Shown in pieces: positions 1-6,591 of a stretch of DNA of 10,051 nucleotides. A program made the position numbers and the translations under genes. Source of the stretch: CAYXUW01 sp964468375 (GTDB lineage: Bacteria > Planctomycetota > Phycisphaerae > Sedimentisphaerales > Anaerobacaceae); NCBI GenBank assembly GCA_964468375.1, contig CAYXUW010000087.1:1-10051 (forward strand), in the 5' to 3' direction. Under the pieces are notes generated by a model that saw only the letters and a program-made list of their open reading frames with translations, was not told the DNA's origin and did not search any database. The first letter of the stretch is position 1. Each line of letters opens with the position of its first letter.

Positions 1-74
1 GGACGCTGGACGGCGGGGATATAGACGGCGATGGGGAACTGACGGTATTAGATATCGACCATATTATTGTATAG
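1..74 (+). CDS. C-terminal end of a dockerin-repeat protein (5' part outside window)
   Basis: Reading from base 3 gives about 23 residues ending in TAG at 72-74. They contain GGDIDGDGELTVLDIDHIIV, a typical type I dockerin calcium-binding repeat: D-x-D-G-D-G at the loop, then x-x-x-x-D and a hydrophobic helix. The stop comes directly after the repeat, which fits a dockerin module at the extreme C-terminus of a secreted protein. Nothing of the catalytic or structural body is visible, so the function is unknown. The gene converges on the beta-helix protein at 232-1791, which ends in the same kind of module; proteins of this architecture are numerous in Phycisphaerae-like planctomycetes. The fragment is too short to be called by ORF length; the call rests on the motif. 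Confidence 0.8.
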   Translation, partial: TLDGGDIDGDGELTVLDIDHIIV

Positions 75-115
75 AGATTGCTACAGCCTGACAGCTTCGC
101 AATGACAGTTTTTGC

Positions 116-205
116 TTGTTCTGCCGGATGCCCGCGAGTCGGAAACGGACAGTGGTTCGCCGGAGGCGAACAGTAGAATAAGTATCCGAGCATCCGGCAG
201 CACAA
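116..205. repeat. Nested inverted repeat (imperfect 19-bp arms with an inner perfect hairpin)
   Basis: The outer arms are 116-134 (TTGTTCTGCCGGATGCCCG) and 187-205 (CGAGCATCCGGCAGCACAA). They are reverse complements at 17 of 19 positions, including an uninterrupted 11-bp core CTGCCGGATGC/GCATCCGGCAG. Inside lies a second perfect palindrome, GTTCGCC-GGA-GGCGAAC (155-171). The element sits between two convergent genes. It could act as a bidirectional transcription stop, although no clean U-tract follows, or it could be a miniature palindromic dispersed element of the REP/MITE kind. No target-site duplication is evident. The flanking stretch 75-110 (ATTGC...GCAAT) is another weak inverted repeat. 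Confidence 0.6.
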
Positions 206-231
206 GATAAGCGCAGCAACGGTAAATATGA

Positions 232-1791
232 CTACTCGGTAATACTTTTGAGCCAGTTTTCGGCGAGGATTGCGAAATCGAGAAAATCGACGAAGTTGTC
301 ACCGGGAGGGGCCGGAGCTATATCAGCAGAGGGAACACCGGGGGGCTGGAGCCACTGGTCAACAAGAATTGCCAAGTCATAAAAATCGACCTTGCCGTCA
401 CCTGTAATATCGCCGGCAGTTCCAAAGTGATTAAATTCATCCACACCCATATCCACCCGGCCATTTATCACGCGCAGCTGGCCGTCGATATCGGTTTCTT
501 CCGGACCAGCAACGTAAGTCGGGTCACCGGTATCAATGCAGGGAGAACCCGGCTTCAGATGAAAATCATTAGCGTCCGCATCCGCAAAACACGGGTCAGC
601 ATCGATATTGCCTATATCCGGCCAGCCATCCTGGATGTCGCTGAACATAATTGTTATATTACCTGACCCGTATATGTCGATTTGGTTGGGCGAATTGTCC
701 CAGACAATACTATTAGTCATGGTGAATGAAACAAGCGATAAGTAAATGCCTCCCCCTTCTGTGGATGCCGAATTACCTGTTATTGTGCAGTTGGTTACAG
801 TCACATTGTTACCATCGCAGGAAATTCCTCCACCAAAACCATATGACGAAGCAGTGTTATTAGCTATCAGGCAGTTCTGAATCGTAGCACCGCAGTCGTA
901 ACCACAGGAAATTCCTCCACCATTTCCCAGCGGTCCGGCCGAGTTGCCACTGATATTACAATTAATAATTAATGGATTGCTATCGCCGCATATCTTTATT
1001 CCGCCCCCGTAGCAAAGACCCGGAAGTTCAGGCTCTAATTCGGCGTGATTATTAATTATTGCGCATCGACTTATTGTCGGCGATGCGTTATGTATATAAA
1101 TCCCTCCCCCGCCTGACCACTGTTCAGTGTAACCGTCAGTTATAGTCAGGCCTTCGAGGACCGAATCCGGCCCTTCGTCATTGATAAAATTAAAGCCCCG
1201 ATGGTTATTCGCATCGCTACCGTTGCAGTCAATTATCGTCGCAGCAACCACGCACGGGTCATTCGGGTCAGTCCCTCGAACAGTAATTGCCTTGCCAAGA
1301 AAATCCAAATCACGATTCCCAACACCAGTATATATCCCCGGCGAGACAATCACTGTGTCACCGTCATTGCAGTCATCAATCGCTGACTGAATCGTTGGAT
1401 ACGCCAGTGGAACGAACTTCGGTTCATCCGTTACGACAAAATCCGTCAGCCATTCATAATCTCCGCTAGGGAAAATGCCACAACAGCTGCCATAGACCGA
1501 ATACGTCCCGGGTGATAACGGACCGACATCCTCGCTAAGCTCCCACTGCCAAATAGCATATATACACAAAGTATCCGGCGGATAATCCAAAAGCGCATCG
1601 AAATAAATGTTGTTGCCCTCAACTGAAATGTTTGAAACATTTGGCGCGCAGCCGCCCCACCATCCCGACAAGGTTATTGTTACAACGTCGGAAGAAGTTG
1701 GAGATTCCGGAACAATTTCTACATCTAACCCAAGAACCTGCGGAGCTGCCAGAAGTAAAATTATTAAACCGATTAATCTTATATTTCCCAT
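232..1791 (-). CDS. Secreted right-handed beta-helix protein with choice-of-anchor-Q-like segment and C-terminal dockerin repeats
   Basis: A 519-residue product. I chose the ATG at 1789-1791 over the one 10 codons upstream because it begins a clean signal peptide (MGNIRLIGLIILLLAAPQVLG, cleavage near residue 21), with an AAGAG-like ribosome site before it. Residues about 22-121 form a beta-rich N-terminal domain. Residues 131-155 (YPTIQSAIDDCNDGDTVIVS...) are the usual entry into a pectin-lyase-like fold. Residues about 227-368 hold five rungs with the GGGI...N-C-x-I-x-x-N pattern. Residues 400-423 (CFADADANDFHLKPGSPCID) resemble the choice-of-anchor-Q segment. The C-terminus has two dockerin-like repeats at 459-481 (GDITGDGKVDFYDLAILVD) and 489-514, the second with a longer proline-rich loop. 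No catalytic residues are recognisable; a role in surface or extracellular polysaccharide binding is inference. The promoter lies in or beyond the assembly gap. Confidence 0.9.
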   Translation of the reverse strand: MGNIRLIGLIILLLAAPQVLGLDVEIVPESPTSSDVVTITLSGWWGGCAPNVSNISVEGNNIYFDALLDYPPDTLCIYAIWQWELSEDVGPLSPGTYSVYGSCCGIFPSGDYEWLTDFVVTDEPKFVPLAYPTIQSAIDDCNDGDTVIVSPGIYTGVGNRDLDFLGKAITVRGTDPNDPCVVAATIIDCNGSDANNHRGFNFINDEGPDSVLEGLTITDGYTEQWSGGGGIYIHNASPTISRCAIINNHAELEPELPGLCYGGGIKICGDSNPLIINCNISGNSAGPLGNGGGISCGYDCGATIQNCLIANNTASSYGFGGGISCDGNNVTVTNCTITGNSASTEGGGIYLSLVSFTMTNSIVWDNSPNQIDIYGSGNITIMFSDIQDGWPDIGNIDADPCFADADANDFHLKPGSPCIDTGDPTYVAGPEETDIDGQLRVINGRVDMGVDEFNHFGTAGDITGDGKVDFYDLAILVDQWLQPPGVPSADIAPAPPGDNFVDFLDFAILAENWLKSITE

Positions 1792-1869
1792 TTTGTTACT
1801 CTTTTCCAAAAAACGACACAAAAATTACAACATCTCCCTCAACATAACTAATCCATCACTATATTACTA

Positions 1870-1879
1870 NNNNNNNNNN
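1870..1879. other. Assembly gap (10 N)
   Basis: Ten consecutive N separate the upstream region of the beta-helix gene from the 3' end of trmB. The round number indicates a scaffolding placeholder of unknown true size. Whatever sits here, including the beta-helix promoter and any small gene, is not visible, and adjacency of the two sides is not proven by the sequence. Confidence 0.98.
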
Positions 1880-1893
1880 ACCTAGGACAACCG

Positions 1894-2517
1894 TCATTTT
1901 TTTCTTACTGCTGTGGTATATATAGGGCGTTTTTCTTTGAGGTATTTTCTTTCGAAGTTCGAGCCGACCCATTCGCCGACGTCGGCGCCGGCGGTCGGGA
2001 AGAATTCGATTTTCTCCAGCGTGTCACTTCCGGCGTTCAAGACATTTTCGATTTGCTCGAAATACTCCGCATGGTCGGTTGCGATTTTTATAATACCGGC
2101 GGGGACAAGGCAGCGAAGAATCTGCTCGAGATTGGCAGAGGTGATAAATCTTCTTTTGTGGTGGCGCTTTTTCGGCCAGGGGTCTGGGAAATAGACGTGG
2201 AAACATTCTACGGAATTATCAGGGACGAAATTGATTATAAAGTGCGCAGCGTCGGTTCGGATTATGCGGACATTTTCGAGTCCCCATCGGCCGATGCGGT
2301 CAACGGCGTAGCGATAGTATTTTCTCGCCCACTCGATGCCGAGGAAATTGATGTCGGGCTGGGCTTTGGCCTGATTGAGGAGGAAGGCGGCTTTGCCGGT
2401 TCCGATTTCGATATGGATGGGATTTTTTCGTCCGAAAATCCGCATAAAATCGACTTCGCCCTGCAAATCTTCGGGCTTTAGGGCAACTGCAGGATAGTCC
2501 TTTAATTTCTTAGCCAT
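1894..2517 (-). CDS. trmB: tRNA (guanine-N7-)-methyltransferase TrmB
   Basis: TrmB transfers a methyl group from S-adenosylmethionine to N7 of G46 in the variable loop of tRNAs; it is cytosolic. The 207-residue product matches the family in length and motif order: SAM-binding IEIGTGKAAF (about 36-45), GIE (60-62) at the end of strand 2, the TrmB signature FPDPWPKKRHHKRR (110-123), TDHAEY (147-152), and the C-terminal S-N-F-E-R-K-Y...RPIY (187-200), which matches the usual T-x-[FY]-E block. A TTG two codons upstream is also open, but the ATG at 2515-2517 is preferred because ACAGG stands 7 bases before it. The stop lies only 14 bases from the assembly gap, so any downstream operon partner cannot be seen. 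Confidence 0.96.
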   Translation of the reverse strand: MAKKLKDYPAVALKPEDLQGEVDFMRIFGRKNPIHIEIGTGKAAFLLNQAKAQPDINFLGIEWARKYYRYAVDRIGRWGLENVRIIRTDAAHFIINFVPDNSVECFHVYFPDPWPKKRHHKRRFITSANLEQILRCLVPAGIIKIATDHAEYFEQIENVLNAGSDTLEKIEFFPTAGADVGEWVGSNFERKYLKEKRPIYTTAVRKK

Positions 2518-2552
2518 AGGCAAACCTGTCCGAAAAACAGCTACTGGCCAAT

Positions 2553-2558
2553 ATTATA
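2553..2558 (-). promoter_or_regulatory. Candidate -10 box for trmB
   Basis: On the minus strand the sequence reads a perfect TATAAT, 35 bases before the trmB ATG, which would give a 5' leader of about 29 nt. No good -35 hexamer stands at 16-18 bp, so the assignment rests on the -10 and its position in the 208-bp divergent spacer. No equally clear promoter was found for the plus-strand gene at 2726. Confidence 0.5.
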
Positions 2559-2725
2559 CAGGAAAATGGGGCTGGTAGCGAAGATGTAAATGGTTTTTCG
2601 AGCGGCGGCCGCGGTTAAAGGCGATGCGAATAACGCTCGATATCAGGGTGTGAACCCGATTAGCTGCGGGTGCGTATTTATTATTAGTACTGAATCTTAA
2701 TTAAGCTGCACAAGGAGGCCGCTCA

Positions 2726-3424
2726 ATGATTCGGCAACTGATTAAAAGACGGCGCAGGTGGATTCTGGTGGATATCAATACTCAAAAGGATTTCTTCGGA
2801 GCGGAGGGCAATGCGCGTATAAGGAACCGCAGGAGGGTTTTGGCGAATGTCCGCAGGGTGATGGCGTGGGCGAGACACAACAGGGTGCGAGTAATCTCGA
2901 CCTGCGAGGTTTATCCCAATCATAACGGGGGCAAAGCAATCGGCTACTGCATCGATGGCACAAAGGGACAGAAAAAGATACGGTATACGCTGCTGAGCGG
3001 TCGAGCAAGTTTTCCCGCGGACGGCAGCACTGATTTGCCGACGGACGTGCTGCGGGAGCACCGGCAGATTGTTCTTCACAAGCGCTGCGCCGACCCGTTT
3101 GACGAGCCGAGGATAGAAAGACTTTTAAGCGAGGTGCGGGCTGATAACTTTGTAATCATCGGGGCAAGCGCCGAAGGAGCTGTCAAGGCGACGACTCTGG
3201 GACTGCTGCAGCGGGGCAAGAAGGTCAGCGTGGTATCCGACGCGGTCGGCTCGATTGACAAACACGAGGCAAGCTTGGCGCTTCGCAAAATGAAAGCGAA
3301 GGGCGCGAAGCTAATCGAGACAAAGTCGCTAGCAGGGGTTTCTCACCTGAGACAGGCAGGTATTGACGGCGAAGGTCATAAAGAACAAGCAGGGAAAACG
3401 GTCAAAATCGGAACACAATATTGA
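2726..3424 (+). CDS. Isochorismatase-family (cysteine hydrolase fold) protein lacking the catalytic cysteine
   Basis: A 232-residue protein with a strong ribosome site (AAGGAGG, 7 bases before the ATG). The core follows the isochorismatase/nicotinamidase fold: WILVDINTQKDF (12-23) with the family Asp at D16, a strand around RVRVISTCEVYP, LHKR (117-120) with the family Lys at K119, then VIIGASAEGAVKATTLGLL (143-161) and VSVVSDAVGSID (167-178). In active members the block after the glycine reads G-x-x-T-x-x-C-V-x-x-T; here it reads G-A-S-A-E-G-A-V-K-A-T, so the nucleophilic Cys is A152. D16 and K119 remain. The N-terminus is arginine/lysine-rich (RQLIKRRRR). I infer a pseudoenzyme or binding protein, or a divergent chemistry; C121, two residues after K119, is the nearest other thiol. 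Substrate unknown. It has its own spacer on both sides, so no operon partner is evident. Confidence 0.85.
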   Translation: MIRQLIKRRRRWILVDINTQKDFFGAEGNARIRNRRRVLANVRRVMAWARHNRVRVISTCEVYPNHNGGKAIGYCIDGTKGQKKIRYTLLSGRASFPADGSTDLPTDVLREHRQIVLHKRCADPFDEPRIERLLSEVRADNFVIIGASAEGAVKATTLGLLQRGKKVSVVSDAVGSIDKHEASLALRKMKAKGAKLIETKSLAGVSHLRQAGIDGEGHKEQAGKTVKIGTQY

Positions 3425-3511
3425 AAAGCAGGTCCACTTCAATTCACAAATAAATGCCGGGCTAATGCGGGAGGTTCAAATTAGCCGATATTTGCATATA
3501 TAACATAATGA

Positions 3512-3540
3512 TTGATAAAGGATTAGGTATAAGTTAGAAT
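3512..3540 (+). promoter_or_regulatory. Predicted sigma70-type promoter of the PIN-TRAM gene
   Basis: TTGATA (3512-3517) and TAGAAT (3535-3540) are separated by exactly 17 bp. The predicted start of transcription is about 3547, giving a leader of roughly 29 nt that includes GGAG (3562-3565), 10 bases before the ATG. Upstream, GGCTAAT (3460-3466) and ATTAGCC (3480-3486) form a weak hairpin that might end the preceding transcript, though it has no U-tract. Confidence 0.65.
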
Positions 3541-3575
3541 TTTAAAGGTTATTATATTTTTGGAGATTTATAGCT

Positions 3576-4667
3576 ATGTCTAAGTTACTTTGGATTTTCA
3601 GAGCCATTTTCGTCATTATTGTTTTCGCAGTTTTAATCGTTTATCTCAGTTCTGAGGAGATTTCCGGAGAAATCGGGAGAGGGAATTTTTACGCGATTCT
3701 GTGGAGCGGCGGCGGTCTGGCGCTAGCGGCCATGCTCATCGACCTTCTTACGCCGAAGAAATCTTTAGCCGCCTTAGCGGGGGTGTTTTTCGGGCTTCTT
3801 GTCGGGATATTTCTGAGCTGGGCGTTCGCACCGGTGCTGGATATGATAAACGAGATTTACCGCATAGGTTTGAGCGAAATGGCTGTTCAGGCGGTCAAGT
3901 GGATAATGGGGGTCTGTATATGTTTCCTTACAATCAGTATCGTGATGCGAACGAAGGATGACGTTCGTTTTGTTGTTCCTTACGTCGAATTCGCCAAGCA
4001 GATGAAGGGAAGCCGCCCGCTGGTTCTGGATACGTCGGCAATTATCGACGGGCGAATAGCAGATTTGTATCAAAGCAGGCTGTTCGACGCGCCGCTGATT
4101 GTTCCGCGTTTTGTTCTTAACGAGCTGCAACTGATAGCAGATTCGGCAGACAAGCTCAAGCGCAACCGCGGCAGGCGCGGGCTCGACATACTTAACAGGA
4201 TACAGGCGGATACCGCGATTGATGTGGAAATAGATGACAGCGTCATTCCGGAGGTCGAGGAGGTCAAAGGCGTGGACCAGAAACTGATGGTTTTTACGAA
4301 GAACTGCAACGGCCGGCTGGTAACAACCGATTACAACCTCACCAAAGTTGCACGAGTGCGTGAGGTGGACGTAATGAATATAAACGATTTGGCCAATTCG
4401 CTAAAGGCGATTGCCCTGCCGGGCGAGATTATGGAGGTTAGGATTCTCAAGCCGGGCGAAGAGGCGGACCAGGGCATCGGCTATCTTGACGACGGGACAA
4501 TGATTGTGGTCGAAGGTGCCCGCAACAAAATCGGACGGGATTTGAGCATCAGCGTAACCAGCTCGCTGCAAACCTCGGCGGGCAAGATGATTTTCGGCAA
4601 GTTCGAGGGTTTTGTGCAAAAGAACAACAGCAAAGAACATACACCAAGGCCGACCGCAACAAAGTAA
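3576..4667 (+). CDS. Membrane-anchored PIN-TRAM domain protein (YacL-type putative RNase)
   Basis: A 363-residue protein in three parts. Four hydrophobic segments at about 5-24, 39-56, 64-86 and 103-122 anchor it in the membrane. A PIN domain from about 147 has the expected acidic residues: D152 in LVLDTSAIIDGR, E183 in VLNELQ, D234 in GVDQKL and D252 in TTDYNL. A TRAM domain follows at about 283-344 (PGEIMEVRILKPG...GIGYLDDGTMIVVEGA...). This order and length match the YacL family of Firmicutes and many other bacteria. PIN domains are metal-dependent ribonucleases and TRAM binds RNA, so a membrane-associated RNase is the likely activity; the RNA target is unknown. All four acidic positions are kept, so it should be active. 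It is transcribed alone from the promoter at 3512-3540 and converges on the gene at 4726. Confidence 0.92.
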   Translation: MSKLLWIFRAIFVIIVFAVLIVYLSSEEISGEIGRGNFYAILWSGGGLALAAMLIDLLTPKKSLAALAGVFFGLLVGIFLSWAFAPVLDMINEIYRIGLSEMAVQAVKWIMGVCICFLTISIVMRTKDDVRFVVPYVEFAKQMKGSRPLVLDTSAIIDGRIADLYQSRLFDAPLIVPRFVLNELQLIADSADKLKRNRGRRGLDILNRIQADTAIDVEIDDSVIPEVEEVKGVDQKLMVFTKNCNGRLVTTDYNLTKVARVREVDVMNINDLANSLKAIALPGEIMEVRILKPGEEADQGIGYLDDGTMIVVEGARNKIGRDLSISVTSSLQTSAGKMIFGKFEGFVQKNNSKEHTPRPTATK

Positions 4668-4725
4668 CAAAAGATAAAGCAGCACAAGAGCGCAATCCAG
4701 AGCGGACATATCGTATTCGGAGGGA

Positions 4726-5412
4726 CTATTTACACTTCAAGAGATATTTTGCAAACAGCACAACAGCAGCAAGCGAGCCGGCAGTAAATAAAAGCCAATT
4801 AAAATGCGATTTAAAACCTGGCTCGGCGATGTGCAGACCGGCAATGCAGAAGGAAACGACTACGAGCAGGGCGGCGATGATAAAAACGCACCGGTCGAGC
4901 AGCGTTGTTTTCGGAATTCGGTTACAGCAAAGCAGGATTAGTGCAAAAGTAAGGAGTATAAGGGAGATTATGACTGGGGCTATGACAGGGCCGGCCCAGA
5001 CGGTAGGTATAAGAAATAATATGTCCCAATCCATAATTGAGGCGGGCCAATCGAGGAGGACTTTCAGCCAAACGTAGTAGAAGATGTCCCAGATTGCGAA
5101 GATGGTCAGGAAAAATGCGAACCTCTGGCGTAGAGTTCGGCCGATGAGCCAGGAGCCGGTGAGGATTAAAACGAGCGTGGCGGCCTCCCTGCCGACTTCA
5201 GTCAGCAGGAGCCGTTTCCACAAGGGGCTGATGCCGAACACAGGCATCGGGAAATTAAAGCCGGAAGGATGAAAGATTGCCCGCAGATAGACAACCACAG
5301 CGGCCTCGATGTATGCGAAGGCGATGCTGAAAATGATGACGATGAAAAATCTTTTGAGTATCACTTTCAACGGTTCAGCAGATGTATCTGAAAGTTGCTG
5401 TTGTATCTGCAT
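4726..5412 (-). CDS. Uncharacterised polytopic membrane protein coupled to ispG
   Basis: A 228-residue protein that I do not assign to a named family. It has about six membrane segments (roughly 21-43, 75-92, 98-117, 138-161, 175-193, 205-223), short loops and a short polar N-terminus. Features that look conserved in character are IEAAVVVYLR (35-44), TEVGREAATL (71-80) and the aromatic loop WDIFYYVWLKVLLDWP (108-123), followed by W-A-G-P-V-I-A-P (139-146). Its ATG overlaps the ispG stop as TAATG, so it is almost certainly translated by coupling from the same mRNA. The proximity does not prove a role in isoprenoid metabolism; a membrane protein acting on a lipid or carrier is only a guess. Its 3' end faces the PIN-TRAM gene with a 58-bp spacer holding no clear terminator. 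Confidence 0.85.
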   Translation of the reverse strand: MQIQQQLSDTSAEPLKVILKRFFIVIIFSIAFAYIEAAVVVYLRAIFHPSGFNFPMPVFGISPLWKRLLLTEVGREAATLVLILTGSWLIGRTLRQRFAFFLTIFAIWDIFYYVWLKVLLDWPASIMDWDILFLIPTVWAGPVIAPVIISLILLTFALILLCCNRIPKTTLLDRCVFIIAALLVVVSFCIAGLHIAEPGFKSHFNWLLFTAGSLAAVVLFAKYLLKCK

Positions 5413-6470
5413 TATAGATTCTGTAATTCTTTTAGTAATGCTGGGATGATTTTGTTTTCGGGGACTACTGATTTTTTTCGGCCGTGTTTGTAAATGTATG
5501 CTTTATTTTTCGCGGCGCAGACAGCAAGATCGGCGTCGGCGGCTTCGCCGGGACCGTTGACGACACAGCCCATAACAGCAATACGCAGCGGCTTATCAAT
5601 ACCAATCAAAGCTTTACTTATCCTGCGAGCCAATTTGACAACATCCATTTCGGCGCGGCCGCAGGTGGGGCAAACTATTAATTCCGGCGTTTGCCGTTCG
5701 TAAAGGCCGAGGGCGATTAGAATATGCCTTGCAATTTTTGCTTCCTCGACCGGATTGCCAGCAACACTTACTCTAATTGTGTCGCCGATACCATCGGCGA
5801 GCAGTGTTCCCAGGGCAACGGCTGAAGGTATTCGGGCGTCTTCGGGAAAACCGGCGTGGGTTAAGCCGAGGTGAATAGGGTAGTCGAAGGTTTCGGCGAT
5901 ACGGCGGTTGATTTCGATGGTTCGCAAGGGGTCGCTGCTTTTTGCGCTGAGGACTAATTGTGTGAAGCTGCGATTCTCAAATAGTCGGACGTATTTTTTC
6001 ATTTCCCCTAACATCAAAGCGGTGCGTTTATCAGGGGGGACATCACCTACTTTGAGGTCTCTGATGCTTGCTTCGTTGATGCCGATGCGGATAGCGGTTT
6101 TGTGCATTTTGGCAGCATCTATTATTCGATAAATACTTCGACGGTCTTTTATGTTGCCGGGGTTCAGCCGTATTTTGGCGGCTCCGGCTTCTATTGCTTC
6201 GATGGCGCGGGCCTGACTGAAATGGACATCGGCAATTAAAGGAACAGAGACTTTGGAGACAATTTCCGCAAAAGCGGCGGTATCGGCACGCGTCGGAACA
6301 GCAACTCGAACCAATCTGCAGCCGGCCTGAGCGAGCTGGTTTATCTGGCTTACACAACGAGCAATATCTACGGTCGAAACTTTAGTCATCGACTGGATGA
6401 CAACGGGGGCAGATGAGCCGATTTTGACATCTCCGACCCTGACAATTCGCGTTTTTCTTCTTTTAATCAC
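5412..6470 (-). CDS. ispG: 4-hydroxy-3-methylbut-2-en-1-yl diphosphate synthase (IspG/GcpE)
   Basis: IspG reduces methylerythritol 2,4-cyclodiphosphate to HMBPP, the penultimate step of the MEP isoprenoid pathway, using a [4Fe-4S] cluster. The 352-residue protein has the N-terminal TIM barrel (VVIQSMT at 23-29, PLIADVHF 77-84, RLNPGNI 101-107) and the cluster domain with C267 and C270 (CPTCGR), C302 and E309 (MGCVVNGPGEA), the full ligand set. Length fits the short bacterial form without the plant-type insertion. Two barrel motifs differ from E. coli: LGITEAG is LGLTHAG (H205 replaces the conserved Glu), and N-A-G-S is N-E-A-S (132-135). The start is GTG at 6468-6470; an ATG overlapping it reads straight into TGA. 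There is no Shine-Dalgarno, and the predicted transcription start falls on the start codon. Confidence 0.96.
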   Translation of the reverse strand: MIKRRKTRIVRVGDVKIGSSAPVVIQSMTKVSTVDIARCVSQINQLAQAGCRLVRVAVPTRADTAAFAEIVSKVSVPLIADVHFSQARAIEAIEAGAAKIRLNPGNIKDRRSIYRIIDAAKMHKTAIRIGINEASIRDLKVGDVPPDKRTALMLGEMKKYVRLFENRSFTQLVLSAKSSDPLRTIEINRRIAETFDYPIHLGLTHAGFPEDARIPSAVALGTLLADGIGDTIRVSVAGNPVEEAKIARHILIALGLYERQTPELIVCPTCGRAEMDVVKLARRISKALIGIDKPLRIAVMGCVVNGPGEAADADLAVCAAKNKAYIYKHGRKKSVVPENKIIPALLKELQNL

Positions 6471-6476
6471 ATCGAA

Positions 6477-6505
6477 ATTGTAACTTGTTTTAACGTGCCG
6501 GGCAA
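6477..6505 (-). promoter_or_regulatory. Predicted ispG promoter giving a leaderless transcript
   Basis: On the minus strand TTGCCC (6500-6505) and TACAAT (6477-6482) are separated by exactly 17 bp. Only six bases (TTCGAT) lie between the -10 box and the GTG start codon, so transcription would begin at or within a base or two of the start codon. This fits the absence of any Shine-Dalgarno sequence. Confidence 0.65.
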
Positions 6506-6535
6506 ATTAAAATACAGATAAGCACAGAATTGAGC

Positions 6536-6564
6536 TTGAGCGTTCTGATTTTCGGCCTTAAAAA
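6536..6564 (+). promoter_or_regulatory. Possible promoter of the alpha/beta hydrolase gene
   Basis: TTGAGC (6536-6541), a 17-bp spacer and TAAAAA (6559-6564) stand 27 bp before the ATG at 6592. The -35 is fair and the -10 poor. Together with the ispG promoter it would make the 121-bp spacer a divergent promoter region. Confidence 0.35.
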
Positions 6565-6591
6565 ATATTAAGCTGAGGATGAAAAAAATCA

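Noticed and set aside
570..1115. Repetitive-looking stretch in the beta-helix gene as a DNA repeat array or CRISPR
   Set aside because: The periodicity is at protein level (GGGI...N rungs of a beta-helix); there is no exact DNA repeat with regular spacers.
2053..2481. 142-codon open frame on the plus strand across trmB
   Set aside because: It is antisense to a complete trmB with all family motifs, has no ribosome site and its translation shows no recognisable domain.
2524..2725. Possible tRNA or small RNA in the trmB/isochorismatase spacer
   Set aside because: There is no cloverleaf, T-loop or matched acceptor stem; only short palindromes such as ACCCG...CGGGT are seen.
3460..3486. GGCTAAT/ATTAGCC hairpin as a terminator of the isochorismatase-like gene
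   Set aside because: Seven-base stem, 13-base loop, low GC and no U-tract; too weak to list as a terminator.
3508..3537. Nine-codon ORF (MIDKGLGIS) before the PIN-TRAM gene
   Set aside because: It lies inside the predicted -35/-10 promoter, so it would not be transcribed from it, and it has no ribosome site.
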